DNA of 64,000 nt from Cyclobacteriaceae bacterium (GTDB lineage Bacteria; Bacteroidota; Bacteroidia; Cytophagales; Cyclobacteriaceae), in NCBI GenBank assembly GCA_026129485.1, contig JAHCHY010000001.1, positions 186,001 to 250,000 of the forward strand. The letters run 5' to 3'. Position numbers and translations under genes: made by a program. Positions 1 through 9,318 of this stretch are shown here, one piece after another. The stretch's first letter is position 1; each line of letters begins with the position of its first letter. The notes below the pieces were generated by a model. It did not search any database. It saw only the letters and a list, made by a program, of their open reading frames with translations, and had not been told where the DNA came from.

Positions 1-498
1 CATGTGTTTAACAACATCCACAAGGTAGTACCCTCTAAGCTGCTGATGATTGGCGATGGCCCCGAACGCCAGCCGGCCGAAACATTAGCACGCGAGTTAG
101 GCATTAACGATGCCGTAAGGTTTTTGGGAAAGCTGGAAGCTGTTGAAGAAGTGCTTTCCGTGGCCGATCTGTTTTTGATGCCTTCCGAAAAAGAAAGCTT
201 TGGGTTGGCTGCCTTGGAAGCGATGGCTTGTGAAGTACCTGTAATCTCGACTAACACCGGTGGGTTGCCCGAACTGAATATCCAGGGCGTAACCGGATTC
301 TTAAGTAATGTAGGCGATGTGGAAGACATGACCCGCAAGGCGCTGTTTATTCTGGATAAGAACAACCTGCCGCAGTTCAAAACCAATGCGCTGGCACGCG
401 CGCGCGAGTTTGACATTACCCGTATATTGCCATTGTACGAAAAATATTACGAGCGCGTGCTGGAAAAAGCGCATGCTTACAAGGTTGACAACCTTTAA
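1..498 (+). CDS. bshA: BshA, N-acetyl-alpha-D-glucosaminyl L-malate synthase (3' part)
   Basis: This is the C-terminal 165 codons of a GT4 (GT-B fold) glycosyltransferase; the frame is open to the left edge, so the start lies outside. The donor-sugar half is visible: the loop MIGDGPE, then the signature FLMPSEKESFGLAALEAMA with the paired glutamates that contact the UDP-sugar, then PVISTNTGGLPEL. This exact signature is typical of BshA, which joins GlcNAc from UDP-GlcNAc to L-malate in the first step of bacillithiol synthesis in the cytoplasm. Bacteroidota use bacillithiol as a low-molecular-weight thiol. The stop codon lies inside the terminator hairpin that follows, so the last residues (KVDNL) are encoded by its left arm. 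A related GT4 enzyme cannot be fully excluded without the N-terminus. Confidence 0.85.
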   Translation, partial: HVFNNIHKVVPSKLLMIGDGPERQPAETLARELGINDAVRFLGKLEAVEEVLSVADLFLMPSEKESFGLAALEAMACEVPVISTNTGGLPELNIQGVTGFLSNVGDVEDMTRKALFILDKNNLPQFKTNALARAREFDITRILPLYEKYYERVLEKAHAYKVDNL

Positions 499-513
499 AA
501 GGTTGTCAACCTT
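481..513 (+). terminator. Long palindromic terminator overlapping the bshA stop codon
   Basis: Two perfect 16-nt arms (481-496 and 498-513) are separated by one base. Each arm is itself almost a palindrome around AAGGTTG/CAACCTT, so the RNA could fold as one long hairpin or as two short ones. The TAA of bshA (496-498) lies at the centre. The U-tract is weak. A related AGAGGTTG/CAACCTCT hairpin occurs at 27373-27401. Confidence 0.6.
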
Positions 514-556
514 TATTGCCCGAACAGTTTACCTGTCTTACTTGTTATAAGTCAAT

Positions 557-1654
557 ATGCTCGGTCATCGATTCTCAAAATATACACCACCGCCCGATAG
601 CGCCAGAAGCGACTTCGAAAAGCTGCTTAAAATTTTCATGCAGTTGCTGCTGATCACATCGGGCAATGTAGGCGAAGCATTGGAGTGGCTTACCGAAGTG
701 GACAAGCAATACAATCTAACAAACAAAAATTACGGCATTGGTGATTTTATCGAAGACCTGAAACGCAACGGCTATATCACCGATGACGGGCCCAACGGAG
801 AGTTTCGCCTGAAAGCCAAAGCCGAGCAAAACCTGCGGCAGTCAGCCCTTGAAGAAATTTTCGGCAGGCTGAAAAAAACCAAATCGGGCGACCACAAAAC
901 ACTTCACAACGGCCGGGGCGATGAGCCCACTACCGACAAAAGAGATTACGAGTTTGGCGATACGCTGGAACAAATTTCGATGACGGATTCATTGCGCAAC
1001 GCCCAGATCAATCACGGTGTGGAAGATTTTTTCATGACGGAAGAAGACTTAGAGGTGATGGAGCACGAATTTAAAACACAGACCTCTACCGTGCTGATGA
1101 TCGACATTTCGCACTCCATGATTTTGTATGGCGAAGACCGTATTACACCTGCCAAAAAAGTAGCTATGGCATTAGCTGAGCTTATCACCAAAAAATATCC
1201 CAAAGACACGCTTGATATTCTGGTGTTTGGTGATGATGCCTGGCAAATTGAGATCAAAGATCTGCCTTACCTGCAAGTGGGGCCTTATCATACCAATACC
1301 GTAGCCGGGCTGGAATTGGCGATGGATATTTTAAGACGCAGAAAAAATTCCAACAAGCAGATTTTTATGATTACTGATGGGAAGCCCACATGCATCAGGC
1401 AGGGAATCAAATACTATAAGAACAGCTTTGGGTTAGATCAGAAGATTTTAAATAAAACACTTGACCTGGCAACCCAGCTACGCAAACTAAAAATACCAGT
1501 TACTACGTTTATGATTGCCACCGATCCGTACCTGAAAGCTTTTGTACGCGAGTTTACGAAGGCCAATAACGGCAATGCGTATTACAGCAACTTGCAAGGG
1601 TTGGGTAACTTAGTGTTTGAAGACTTTAAGAGAAACAGAACGAAGAATTTATAA
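557..1654 (+). CDS. vWA-domain protein, partner of the downstream MoxR-type ATPase
   Basis: A 365-residue protein without signal peptide or membrane segment, so cytoplasmic. The N-terminal half (about 1-165) is a charged, mostly helical region. The C-terminal half is a von Willebrand factor A domain with an intact metal-ion-dependent adhesion site: MIDISHS (DxSxS) near residue 178, the threonine in HTNTVAG, and the aspartate in MITDGKP. Such proteins pair with MoxR/ChlI-like AAA+ ATPases as metal-insertion or chaperone modules, as in Mg-chelatase I/D and RavA-ViaA. The ATPase follows at 1727 on the same strand after a 72-nt spacer rich in GTT/AAC words. The substrate is unknown. Family and pairing are secure; the biological role is not. 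Confidence 0.85.
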   Translation: MLGHRFSKYTPPPDSARSDFEKLLKIFMQLLLITSGNVGEALEWLTEVDKQYNLTNKNYGIGDFIEDLKRNGYITDDGPNGEFRLKAKAEQNLRQSALEEIFGRLKKTKSGDHKTLHNGRGDEPTTDKRDYEFGDTLEQISMTDSLRNAQINHGVEDFFMTEEDLEVMEHEFKTQTSTVLMIDISHSMILYGEDRITPAKKVAMALAELITKKYPKDTLDILVFGDDAWQIEIKDLPYLQVGPYHTNTVAGLELAMDILRRRKNSNKQIFMITDGKPTCIRQGIKYYKNSFGLDQKILNKTLDLATQLRKLKIPVTTFMIATDPYLKAFVREFTKANNGNAYYSNLQGLGNLVFEDFKRNRTKNL

Positions 1655-1726
1655 ACTAGTTGTTCGTTGATGGTTGTTTGCTGTTCATAAACCTTCTATC
1701 AACTAATAACTGCCAACCAACAACCA

Positions 1727-3235
1727 ATGCAAAACATAAAAACACTGGGTCAACTTAAGAGTGCCGGATATACTTTCAAGACCATTAAAGAAGAGCTTCG
1801 TCAAAACCTGATTGCCAGATTGCGTAATCGCGAAAACGTATTTGCCGGTATCTGGGGTTATGAAGAAACTGTAATACCCGATATGGAACGCGCTATCCTG
1901 GCCGGGCATGACATCAACCTGCTGGGTTTACGCGGGCAGGCCAAAACGAGGCTTGCACGATTAATGGTAAACCTGCTGGATGAGCACATTCCCGTTATAG
2001 AAGGTTCTGAGCTGAATGACGATCCGCTTAATCCTATTTCGCGGTATGGGAGAGATAAAATTGCTGAGTCAGCAGATGATACTCCCATCACATGGCTTCA
2101 CCGGAACGAGCGCTATTCAGAAAAATTAGCCACTCCCGATGTAAGCATTGCCGATTTGATTGGCGATGTGGATCCGATTAAAGCGGCTTCCTTAAAGCTT
2201 CCTTATTCCGATGAGCGTGTGATTCATTTCGGGCTGATACCGCGTTCGCACCGATGCCTGTTTGTAATAAATGAATTACCCGATTTACAGGCCCGCATCC
2301 AGGTGGCGCTGTTTAACATTCTGCAGGAAGGCGATATCCAGATACGCGGGTTCAAGCTAAGGTTGCCCTTGGATATCCAGTTTGTGTTTACGGCCAACCC
2401 CGAAGACTACACCAATCGCGGGAGCATTGTAACGCCACTAAAAGACCGCATCGACAGCCAGATTATTACGCACTATCCCAAAACATTGGAGATTGGCAAG
2501 AAGATTACGCAACAGGAAGCGAACGTACGCACAGCGCAAAAGCAATTAATCGCTGTGCCTGAAATCGCCAAAGACCTGGTAGAGCAAATTGCTTTTGAAG
2601 CCCGCAAGAGCGAATACGTGGATGCCAAGAGTGGCGTATCAGCCCGGTTAACCATCTCGGCATTTGAAAACTTGGTAGCGGCAGCCGAGCGCAGGACATT
2701 GCTCAACAATGAAAAGAACACCACTATACGTGTTTCCGATTTTACGGGTGTGGTTCCTTCCGTTACCGGGAAAGTGGAATTGGTGTATGAAGGCCAGCAG
2801 GAAGGCCCCGGCATTGTGGCACAGAACTTAGTGGGTAAAGCCATCCGCACCCAGTTTCTGAATTACTTCCCCGACCCGGATAAATTCCGCAAGCAGAAAG
2901 AAAAAAGCCCGTATAAAAAAATCACCAACTGGTTTGGCGATGGCAACGCTATTGATTTACTAAACGAACTGAACCAGGCTGAATATGAAAAGATACTAAA
3001 GTCAGTTCCCGGGTTAGCCGATCTGGTCAATGAATTTCATAAGTCGGAAGACACCGGGCTGAAATTCTTTTTAATGGAATTCGCCCTGCATGGTTTAGCC
3101 GAGTTCAGCCTGATAAGCAAACACACCTTAACTTCCGGGCTTCAGTTCAAGGATTTGCTGAGCGGCATGTTTAGCTTGCCAAAAGATGAAGACGAACCGG
3201 AAAGCGATGAAGACTTCGGCAGCAGCCACCGCTGA
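1727..3235 (+). CDS. MoxR / magnesium-chelatase-I-like AAA+ ATPase
   Basis: A 502-residue cytoplasmic AAA+ protein. The P-loop is GLRGQAKT (about residue 65), where A replaces the usual G before KT. The Walker B segment reads LFVINELPDL, so the first acidic residue is Asn (NE instead of DE); I believe this is normal for this ChlI-like subfamily. The segment FTANPEDYTNRG, then LKDRIDSQI, supplies sensor-1 and arginine-finger features. The C-terminal 200 residues are helical and end in an acidic tail (DEDEPESDEDF). It follows the vWA gene and overlaps the AlbA_2 gene by 50 nt, so the three are probably co-translated. By analogy it uses ATP to remodel or load a partner presented by the vWA protein. 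It is not assigned to chlorophyll synthesis: no other such gene is present. Confidence 0.85.
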   Translation: MQNIKTLGQLKSAGYTFKTIKEELRQNLIARLRNRENVFAGIWGYEETVIPDMERAILAGHDINLLGLRGQAKTRLARLMVNLLDEHIPVIEGSELNDDPLNPISRYGRDKIAESADDTPITWLHRNERYSEKLATPDVSIADLIGDVDPIKAASLKLPYSDERVIHFGLIPRSHRCLFVINELPDLQARIQVALFNILQEGDIQIRGFKLRLPLDIQFVFTANPEDYTNRGSIVTPLKDRIDSQIITHYPKTLEIGKKITQQEANVRTAQKQLIAVPEIAKDLVEQIAFEARKSEYVDAKSGVSARLTISAFENLVAAAERRTLLNNEKNTTIRVSDFTGVVPSVTGKVELVYEGQQEGPGIVAQNLVGKAIRTQFLNYFPDPDKFRKQKEKSPYKKITNWFGDGNAIDLLNELNQAEYEKILKSVPGLADLVNEFHKSEDTGLKFFLMEFALHGLAEFSLISKHTLTSGLQFKDLLSGMFSLPKDEDEPESDEDFGSSHR

Positions 3236-3869
3236 TGGCCAGAATCTGTTTGACATAAAAAGGCTGGCGCTGGAAGGTGAAGGTCAACATCTCGAATTTA
3301 AGCGTAAGGCTGCTCACCCTGAAAAGATTGTACGCGAGCTGATTGCTTTTGCAAACACGGATGGCGGCACGCTTTTAATCGGGGTTGATGATAACGGCTC
3401 TGTTCCCGGTGTAAAATATCCTGACGAAGAAATTCACGTTGTAACACAATCACTCATTAAGCATTGCAAACCCTTATTAGTATATCAGGAATCTGTTCTG
3501 CCCATTTCTGAAAACCGGTTTGTGATTCGGTACGATGTATCGCCCAGCGAAAAAATTCATTTCCTGTTACTAAATAATAAGCGCGAAACTTTTGTACGTG
3601 TAAAAGACATGAGCATAAAGGCCAGTGCCGAAATGCAGGAAATAATCAGGCGTTCCAAAAAGAAACGCGATGTGCGCTTTACGTTTGGCGAAGCTGAGAA
3701 AAAGCTGATGCAGCACCTGGAGCAAAACCCCCGGATCACCCTATTGCAATACATGAAATTTTCGGGACTCAACCGGTTTCGGGCCAGCCGCAAGCTCATA
3801 TTGCTGGTGCTGGCCAATGTGCTTAAAATTACCGCTTCCGAAAAAGGAGATTTATACTCAAGGGTTTAG
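3186..3869 (+). CDS. AlbA_2 (Schlafen-like) putative nucleic-acid-binding protein
   Basis: A 227-residue protein with an N-terminal AlbA_2 domain (about 20-150), seen in GEGQHLEFKR, then VRELIAFANTDGGTLLIGVDDNG, and FVIRYDVSPS. This fold occurs in Schlafen relatives and in many bacterial regulators and conflict proteins. The C-terminal part (about 165-227) looks like a winged helix (LLQYMKFSGLNRFRASRKLILLVLANV). The start at 3186 lies inside the ATPase gene; an in-frame ATG at 3207 is an alternative that shortens the overlap to 29 nt. Overlap and strand make it the third gene of the vWA-MoxR operon. It could act as a DNA- or RNA-binding adaptor or regulator; no catalytic function can be claimed. 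Confidence 0.75.
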   Translation: MKTNRKAMKTSAAATADGQNLFDIKRLALEGEGQHLEFKRKAAHPEKIVRELIAFANTDGGTLLIGVDDNGSVPGVKYPDEEIHVVTQSLIKHCKPLLVYQESVLPISENRFVIRYDVSPSEKIHFLLLNNKRETFVRVKDMSIKASAEMQEIIRRSKKKRDVRFTFGEAEKKLMQHLEQNPRITLLQYMKFSGLNRFRASRKLILLVLANVLKITASEKGDLYSRV

Positions 3870-3893
3870 GGCACTTTAAACCTGAAAACAAAA

Positions 3894-3919
3894 AAGAGGC
3901 TGCTTTTCAGCAGCCTCTT
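3894..3919. terminator. Bidirectional terminator between convergent operons
   Basis: Perfect 11-nt arms AAGAGGCTGCT / AGCAGCCTCTT with a TTTC loop, preceded by an A-run and followed by TTG. It lies between the AlbA_2 gene (plus) and the small lipoprotein gene (minus) and could serve both. Confidence 0.8.
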
Positions 3920-3945
3920 GAATATTGCTCATGTAACACAAAACA

Positions 3946-4377
3946 CTACCTCACCGGAAAAGCAGCGCGGTCAACCAGCTTGGGGAAATCAGCCTGAGTT
4001 GTAAGTTCCAACCGAAAGGTTAATGAAGTGCCTGCTGCTTGTGTAACGGTATAGTTCACGGTACGTGTAAATTCAACACCTGTATTCTGAGTGGACTCGT
4101 CAAAAGTCTGGATCGTTGTAAACGCGCCAGTGCCTTCACGTAATTTCAGAACGAGCGTCTTGGCCGGGTCGCTCTTGATATTCACATACCTTAAGGTTAC
4201 CGTAACATCGGTGCCGGTTGTTGGAGCAGTAGTTGACACCGGGGATACAGTGATAAACGCATTGGTAGATGTGGATGTCCCTATCTTTTTATAGGACGGG
4301 CCCGTCTCGTTTTCTTCGCAGGAGCTAATCGCTGCTGCAAAAACAAATAGTATAAATAGGCTTATATAAGATTTCAT
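3946..4377 (-). CDS. Small outer-surface lipoprotein, third gene of a susCD operon
   Basis: A 143-residue protein with a lipoprotein signal MKSYISLFILFVFAAAISSC; cysteine 20 is the lipidation site and is followed by acidic residues (EENE), as in surface-exported Bacteroidota lipoproteins. The mature part is Ser/Thr/Val-rich and looks like a single Ig-like beta-sandwich (VTVTLRYVNI, TLVLKLREGTG, VNYTVTQAAG, FRLELTTQ). It lies 14 nt after susD and ends at a terminator, so it is the last gene of susC-susD-lipoprotein. An in-frame ATG at 4386 is possible but does not change the signal. It may help bind the substrate imported by the SusCD pair, as SusE/F-like proteins do; no sequence family was recognised. 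Confidence 0.7.
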   Translation of the reverse strand: MKSYISLFILFVFAAAISSCEENETGPSYKKIGTSTSTNAFITVSPVSTTAPTTGTDVTVTLRYVNIKSDPAKTLVLKLREGTGAFTTIQTFDESTQNTGVEFTRTVNYTVTQAAGTSLTFRLELTTQADFPKLVDRAAFPVR

Positions 4378-4391
4378 ACTTGTCATGGTTA

Positions 4392-5852
4392 TTAGTTTTG
4401 ATCCCACCAGATTCTGTTTAACAAATTTACCTCCGGCACATTGGCTGAATTTGTTGAGAACTCGCTTGACGGATATTGTAATCTTCTGCTGAACTGGCCA
4501 TTCAGGGCTGTATTTAACTGATCGGGCACTGTCATGTCCGTGTAAGCGAAATTATACCGCCTGGCATCATTCCATGCTTCGGGGTGCAGAAACATAGCTA
4601 TGTATTTTTCCTTCATAATCAAATCAAGTGTTATGTTCGCATCGCCTACGGAAACTATGGGATCACTTATGTATGCATCACGATTTGCTGCGCTAACACC
4701 TAACATATCCATGTGTGCTGTAATTCCGGCAAGGTAGGCAGCATACGCCTCAGGTTTTTGATTTTTTGCCAGGCGGGCTTCCGCTTCAATAAACTTCTGC
4801 TCGGCATACGTCATAACCAATACCGAAGAGAGTCTGTGGGCATAGTAGGTAGGACTTGTCGTACCTGTCATGTTCTCCACCAATGTGGAGGCATCCAATC
4901 TAAGATCCGAAACATCAGTATCACGCCCCGCGCCATTTGTTGTGCCTACAAACATTCCATATTTTGGATGGAGCGGGTTGTTGTTTTTGCTGAACATAAA
5001 TCCCATGCGGGGATCAACAACGCCAAAACTGGTGCCGTCCATAGCCTCTATAATCTGCTTCGATATCCAGCCATCCAGCACTAACCCGGCCTGGTTCATG
5101 GAAACCACACCCCAGGGGTTACGCGCATTGGCAACATCAAAGTAAACAACTCTCGCATTATCGGCATTGCCTGCAAGCCCGTTGCCAATAGCAGCCAATA
5201 TCGCATCGGGGTCATAACTGCTGGTTTTACTTAAGTGATTAAGATACCGTGCCCGTAGCGCATAGGCCGCCTTAATCCATCGCGAAAGGTTACCCTGGTA
5301 CATAAAATCATCCGTTCCCATGGTTAGGGTGGTAGTGGTTTCCTGTAGCTTGGCAATACCGTCCGTTAACAAAGTGAACACTTCCGTGTAAAGCTGCTGC
5401 CCGTTGTCATACGTTGGCTTAATGGTCTGCACAAAAAAAGCGTCTGTGTAAGGCACATCGTTCCAGGAATCTACTAAAAGCGCCAGGTTAATGGCTTTCA
5501 TGATTTTAGCCACACCCACGTAATTAGGTGCTCCCTGTTCTGTAGCCATTAGCTCCATATCGGACAGGTTACCTAATACATTATATATACCCACCCAGGT
5601 ACCATTGGGGTTTATTTCCTGGTGGGTGTCGGTATTACCACCCGCGTTGGGGCCGGCTAAGTACTGCACAAAATACGAAGTAGTACCGCCCATATTAGCC
5701 GTGTTGGTGGCGGTTCGCATACTGGCTACCGACATTAACCCGCTAACCGGAACAACTGTTGGGTTATTCGGGTCTTTGTTAATATCAAGATAATCTTCAC
5801 AGCTTGTAAAAGCACCCGCGATGATTAATAATATAAAGAATCTCAGTTTCAT
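4392..5852 (-). CDS. SusD/RagB-type nutrient-binding lipoprotein (SusD-like_2)
   Basis: A 486-residue outer-membrane lipoprotein. The signal ends AGAFTSC, followed by EDYLDINKDPNNP, the characteristic start of mature SusD proteins. The helical body carries TPR-like stretches (VAKIMKAINLALLVDSWNDVPYTDAF; RWIKAAYALRARYLN) and the usual C-terminal region with EKYIAMFLHPEAWNDARRYN. It forms a lid over the SusC channel and binds the nutrient outside the cell. It lies 10 nt downstream of susC. The substrate cannot be read from sequence; no glycosidase or peptidase gene accompanies the pair. Confidence 0.93.
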   Translation of the reverse strand: MKLRFFILLIIAGAFTSCEDYLDINKDPNNPTVVPVSGLMSVASMRTATNTANMGGTTSYFVQYLAGPNAGGNTDTHQEINPNGTWVGIYNVLGNLSDMELMATEQGAPNYVGVAKIMKAINLALLVDSWNDVPYTDAFFVQTIKPTYDNGQQLYTEVFTLLTDGIAKLQETTTTLTMGTDDFMYQGNLSRWIKAAYALRARYLNHLSKTSSYDPDAILAAIGNGLAGNADNARVVYFDVANARNPWGVVSMNQAGLVLDGWISKQIIEAMDGTSFGVVDPRMGFMFSKNNNPLHPKYGMFVGTTNGAGRDTDVSDLRLDASTLVENMTGTTSPTYYAHRLSSVLVMTYAEQKFIEAEARLAKNQKPEAYAAYLAGITAHMDMLGVSAANRDAYISDPIVSVGDANITLDLIMKEKYIAMFLHPEAWNDARRYNFAYTDMTVPDQLNTALNGQFSRRLQYPSSEFSTNSANVPEVNLLNRIWWDQN

Positions 5853-5862
5853 ACTTTAAGCA

Positions 5863-8800
5863 TTATAGGGTAATGTTTATAGAGAATAACGCACTTCGTG
5901 CTCCGGGATAACCCATACCGGCAAGACCGGTAGCATTACTTCCTGCGCCTGTTGAATATGACTCAGGGTCGTAGTTGCGCCAGGGTGTCCATAAAATGAT
6001 GTTGTTTATAGACCCTGAAACGGATACTGCTTTCAAAGACAGCGGTGTGAGCCAGCTCTTTGGCAGATTATAATTCAACGTTACGTTGCGCAACTTCACA
6101 AAAGAGGCGTCATACACAAAGTTCTCGGACATAGCCCGGTGAATATTCCTGTAATAACCAGCGCCATAGTCTCTGCCATCAGGGCCAAGGCCCTGGCCTA
6201 ACCAAACCTGCTGGGTATTGGGTGTACCATCGGCCAATACACCATCAAAAACTACCACATCATTTCTGTCGTTTGTAAAGTCAGGTTTCAGGAATGCCGC
6301 CAGCCAGTTTCCGTACTGGTCGTATTGGTCGTTACCCCACCGCACATCAACTAAGAAGGAAAGTGAAACATTTTTGTAAGTGAAGGTATTCCGGATACCC
6401 GTTAACCAATCGGGCATGGCATTACCTAACACCAACTGCTTACTGGCCGGGGTTAATGTAGGAAATCCGTTAGCGCCAATCAGCAAGGGCCGGTTCCTGT
6501 CTAAATGGGTTACTCCGTCAGGCTCGCCACCTGCATAATACCGCTGGTATGCGGTTCCATACAAATCGCCATAAGGCTGGCCGTTAGTAATGCGCATAGC
6601 TACGGCAGCCTGAAGATAACCCGACTGGGTCGCAATAAGGATGTCATCAACACCCTCGGCTATATCCACCACCATGTTCCGGTTGCGGGTAAAGTTAATC
6701 ATAGCATCCCAGCGAAAATCGCCCAACTGTAGCGGAGTACCCGTAAGTGTTAATTCAATGCCCTTGTTTTCAATTTCACCTGCATTGATCCATAATGATC
6801 CATACCCGGTTGTGTTGGATACCGGCACAGCAAGTATCTGATCTTTACTGTTGGCCTTATACCAGGTTAAGTCAACGCCTAACTTGTTTTCAAAAAACTT
6901 CAACTCGGTACCAAATTCAAGGGTAGTGGTCATTTCCGGAACTAACTGGTCGCTGCCCTTGGCGCCAGACCGTACATAGCCCACCCGGTTGTTAAGCGGA
7001 AAAGCATCTGCTTTTGCATAGGTTGCAGCCGTTCTGTAAGGTTCTGTATCCTTACCTACTTGTCCCCAGGCTGCACGAATCTTTCCATAGCTCAACTGGC
7101 TGGGCAGATTAAGCACATCGTTAAATACAAAACTTAAACTTGCTGAAGGGTAAAAGAACGAGTTGTTTCCTTTCGGTAAGGTAGAAGTCCAGTCGTTTCT
7201 GGCTGTAAGGTTCAGGTACAAAAAGTTCTTATAGTCAAACGTGGCATCGCCAAAAGCTCCGACCAAACGGCTTCTTCTGTTGGTTTCTTCTATACGGTGC
7301 TCGGTTACATTGGTAAAGCTGTAAAAGAAAGGCGTAACAAAATTGCCCCCATAAGTGTAGCTGTAGTTTAGATCTCTTTCAAATAACTCATGGCCAAGCC
7401 GTACAGTTGCGTTCAAATCCGGTGTTATTTTTTTATCGAACGTTACAATGAAGTTGGAGTTAATAACCCGGTTAATAAACCTGCGCTGCTCCATATACCC
7501 TGTTGCGCTAAGCCCGCTCAGGTTCTCTCCGGCAATGCCCTGAGGCCCGGGTACAATTTCATCGCGTTTGTCCACATAAAAATCATGGCCAAAGCGGTAC
7601 GTAAACTGTAGCCACTCAATTGGCTTGTAGTTAAAGGTAAGGTTACTGATGGTACGGTCAACATTGTCTCCATACGTAAGAAAACGGGCATTATACAACG
7701 GGTTAGCCGAAAGGATACCGGCTATCTGGGTTCCATCGGGCTTCATATACTGCGTTATATCCTGGGTGTGCGACCAGTACATAAGTCTTTCGCCCATAGT
7801 GGTATGGGGTACCCTGTTTCCACCGGAGTTCGAGTAATTCACGCTGGCTTCAATGTTAAATTTCTCATTGAATTTCGCTGTTGCGCGTAAACGGGCGGTT
7901 GTCCTTCCCCAGTCGGAGAAAGGAATAATACCTTTTTGATCGGTATTGTTTACGGATGTATAAAACGTAAACACATCATTTCCACCCGATATATTAAAGT
8001 ATGAGTCGCGCGTACCACCCGTTCTGAAAAAGTTATTATAGTTGTCGTAATACACATAAGTCGGGTCAACTACTGACTGGGCTTCTATCAACGCACCAGA
8101 AGCGGAGTACACACTACCGTCATCAATGCCATACCAGCCCCGTCCGTAATTTTTCTGAAATTCAGGAAGCTTGTTGATTTTATCGGCACTAAAAGAAGAG
8201 CCTACATTAATGGTGAGAGATTTACCTGATTTACCGCTTTTGGTAGTGATTACCACCGCACCATTGGCTGCCCGCACACCATAAAGGCCGGTGGCCGCAG
8301 CGCCTTTCAGGATACTGATGTTTTCTATATCATTTGGGTTAATGTCGGCAGCCCGGTTGCTCATACCACGACTAAACGATCCGTTATCGAAAGTTTGATT
8401 GTCAATCGGAACACCATCTACAATAAAGAGCGGCTGGTTATCGGCACCTGCGTTTAGCGAAGTTAAACCCCTCACTACAATCCTTGCGCCCATACCGGGG
8501 CCGCCACCCGTGTTGGTAATCTGCACACCGGCTACCTGGCCTTGCAATGCCGATACAATGTTAGGCTGCCTTACTTCAGTAAGCTCTTTACCGCCTACCG
8601 ATTGCACAGCATAACCCAGCGATTGCTTGCTCTTTTCTATACCGAAAGAGGTAACCACCACTTCGGAAAGCTGGGTAACATCCACATTCAGCCTCACATT
8701 AATTTCTGTTCTTGTTCCTACTTCAACCTCCTGGCCCTGGAAGCCAATGAAGGAAAAAATTAATGTTCCGCCACCCTGGGGTAAGCTGATACTATAATTA

Positions 8801-9027
8801 CCCGACCCATCCGTAACAGCACCGGTGGATGTTCCCTTAAGTATGATATTAGCCCCGGGAATGGCAGAATCATCCTCAGCAGAAGTAACTTTTCCCCTTA
8901 CTATCCTTTCTTGCGCAAAGGAATTAAGGGTGATGCTTAGCAGCAGCACAGTACAAAACCAACCAACCCGGTTTCCGGTAAGAATGAAGTTTCGTGGTTT
9001 TGCTTTTGAATTGTAGTGTCGTTTCAT
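5863..9027 (-). CDS. SusC/RagA-type TonB-linked outer-membrane transporter
   Basis: About 1054 residues. The start at 9027 (MKRHYNSKAKP) places the hydrophobic signal segment WFCTVLLLSITLNSFAQ about 24 residues in; the longer frame from 9093 adds a non-signal extension and was not used. After the signal come a carboxypeptidase-regulatory-like domain (VRGKVTSAEDDSAIPGANIILKG), a TonB-box region around SEVVVTSFGIEKSK, the plug (PNIVSALQGQVAGVQI, PLFIVDGVPIDNQ, GLYGVRAANGAVVITTK) and a C-terminal 22-strand-type barrel ending in the aromatic/aliphatic strand SALFSINITL. It imports a substrate handed over by the SusD partner, driven by TonB. A -7-like box (TATTTTTG on the minus strand, 9122-9129) lies about 95 nt upstream, but no matching -33 box was found. 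Confidence 0.93.
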   Translation of the reverse strand: MKRHYNSKAKPRNFILTGNRVGWFCTVLLLSITLNSFAQERIVRGKVTSAEDDSAIPGANIILKGTSTGAVTDGSGNYSISLPQGGGTLIFSFIGFQGQEVEVGTRTEINVRLNVDVTQLSEVVVTSFGIEKSKQSLGYAVQSVGGKELTEVRQPNIVSALQGQVAGVQITNTGGGPGMGARIVVRGLTSLNAGADNQPLFIVDGVPIDNQTFDNGSFSRGMSNRAADINPNDIENISILKGAAATGLYGVRAANGAVVITTKSGKSGKSLTINVGSSFSADKINKLPEFQKNYGRGWYGIDDGSVYSASGALIEAQSVVDPTYVYYDNYNNFFRTGGTRDSYFNISGGNDVFTFYTSVNNTDQKGIIPFSDWGRTTARLRATAKFNEKFNIEASVNYSNSGGNRVPHTTMGERLMYWSHTQDITQYMKPDGTQIAGILSANPLYNARFLTYGDNVDRTISNLTFNYKPIEWLQFTYRFGHDFYVDKRDEIVPGPQGIAGENLSGLSATGYMEQRRFINRVINSNFIVTFDKKITPDLNATVRLGHELFERDLNYSYTYGGNFVTPFFYSFTNVTEHRIEETNRRSRLVGAFGDATFDYKNFLYLNLTARNDWTSTLPKGNNSFFYPSASLSFVFNDVLNLPSQLSYGKIRAAWGQVGKDTEPYRTAATYAKADAFPLNNRVGYVRSGAKGSDQLVPEMTTTLEFGTELKFFENKLGVDLTWYKANSKDQILAVPVSNTTGYGSLWINAGEIENKGIELTLTGTPLQLGDFRWDAMINFTRNRNMVVDIAEGVDDILIATQSGYLQAAVAMRITNGQPYGDLYGTAYQRYYAGGEPDGVTHLDRNRPLLIGANGFPTLTPASKQLVLGNAMPDWLTGIRNTFTYKNVSLSFLVDVRWGNDQYDQYGNWLAAFLKPDFTNDRNDVVVFDGVLADGTPNTQQVWLGQGLGPDGRDYGAGYYRNIHRAMSENFVYDASFVKLRNVTLNYNLPKSWLTPLSLKAVSVSGSINNIILWTPWRNYDPESYSTGAGSNATGLAGMGYPGARSALFSINITL

Positions 9028-9318
9028 CGGCAAATAATTTAGGGTTTTACATAAAGTTTTTGGAATCGTTGCCGGGTTACATACCCAGGGCATTAAACCG
9101 GCAAAGATTGTTACAATATAACAAAAATATAATCACGGGTTAATTTGGGCCCTGATTTGAATTATGTTTTACATTTTAATACCTTCACAGGGTTTTCCAG
9201 AGGATGAAGGGCGATCAAGTTGTTTTTTTTAAATCCCCGTATTCGACAAGAATAAAAGGCCGCTATCTCCTCAGTGCACATCCGCACCCTCCAGTAACTA
9301 CTAATTCAGCACCCCTTT
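9028..9318. other. Divergent intergenic region between susC and the PhoH gene
   Basis: A 291-bp AT-rich spacer that must hold promoters in both directions. Only a partial minus-strand promoter match (9122-9129) was found. No RNA gene, repeat or plausible small ORF was recognised. Confidence 0.4.

Noticed and set aside
1727-3235. Chlorophyll-type magnesium chelatase
   Set aside because: Only the ChlI-like and vWA parts are present, with no ChlH or tetrapyrrole genes nearby; MoxR-type use is more likely.
9028-9093. Longer N-terminus for the first SusC (start at 9093)
   Set aside because: The extension (MPWVCNPATIPKTLCKTLNYLP) has no signal character; the ATG at 9027 gives a normal signal peptide.
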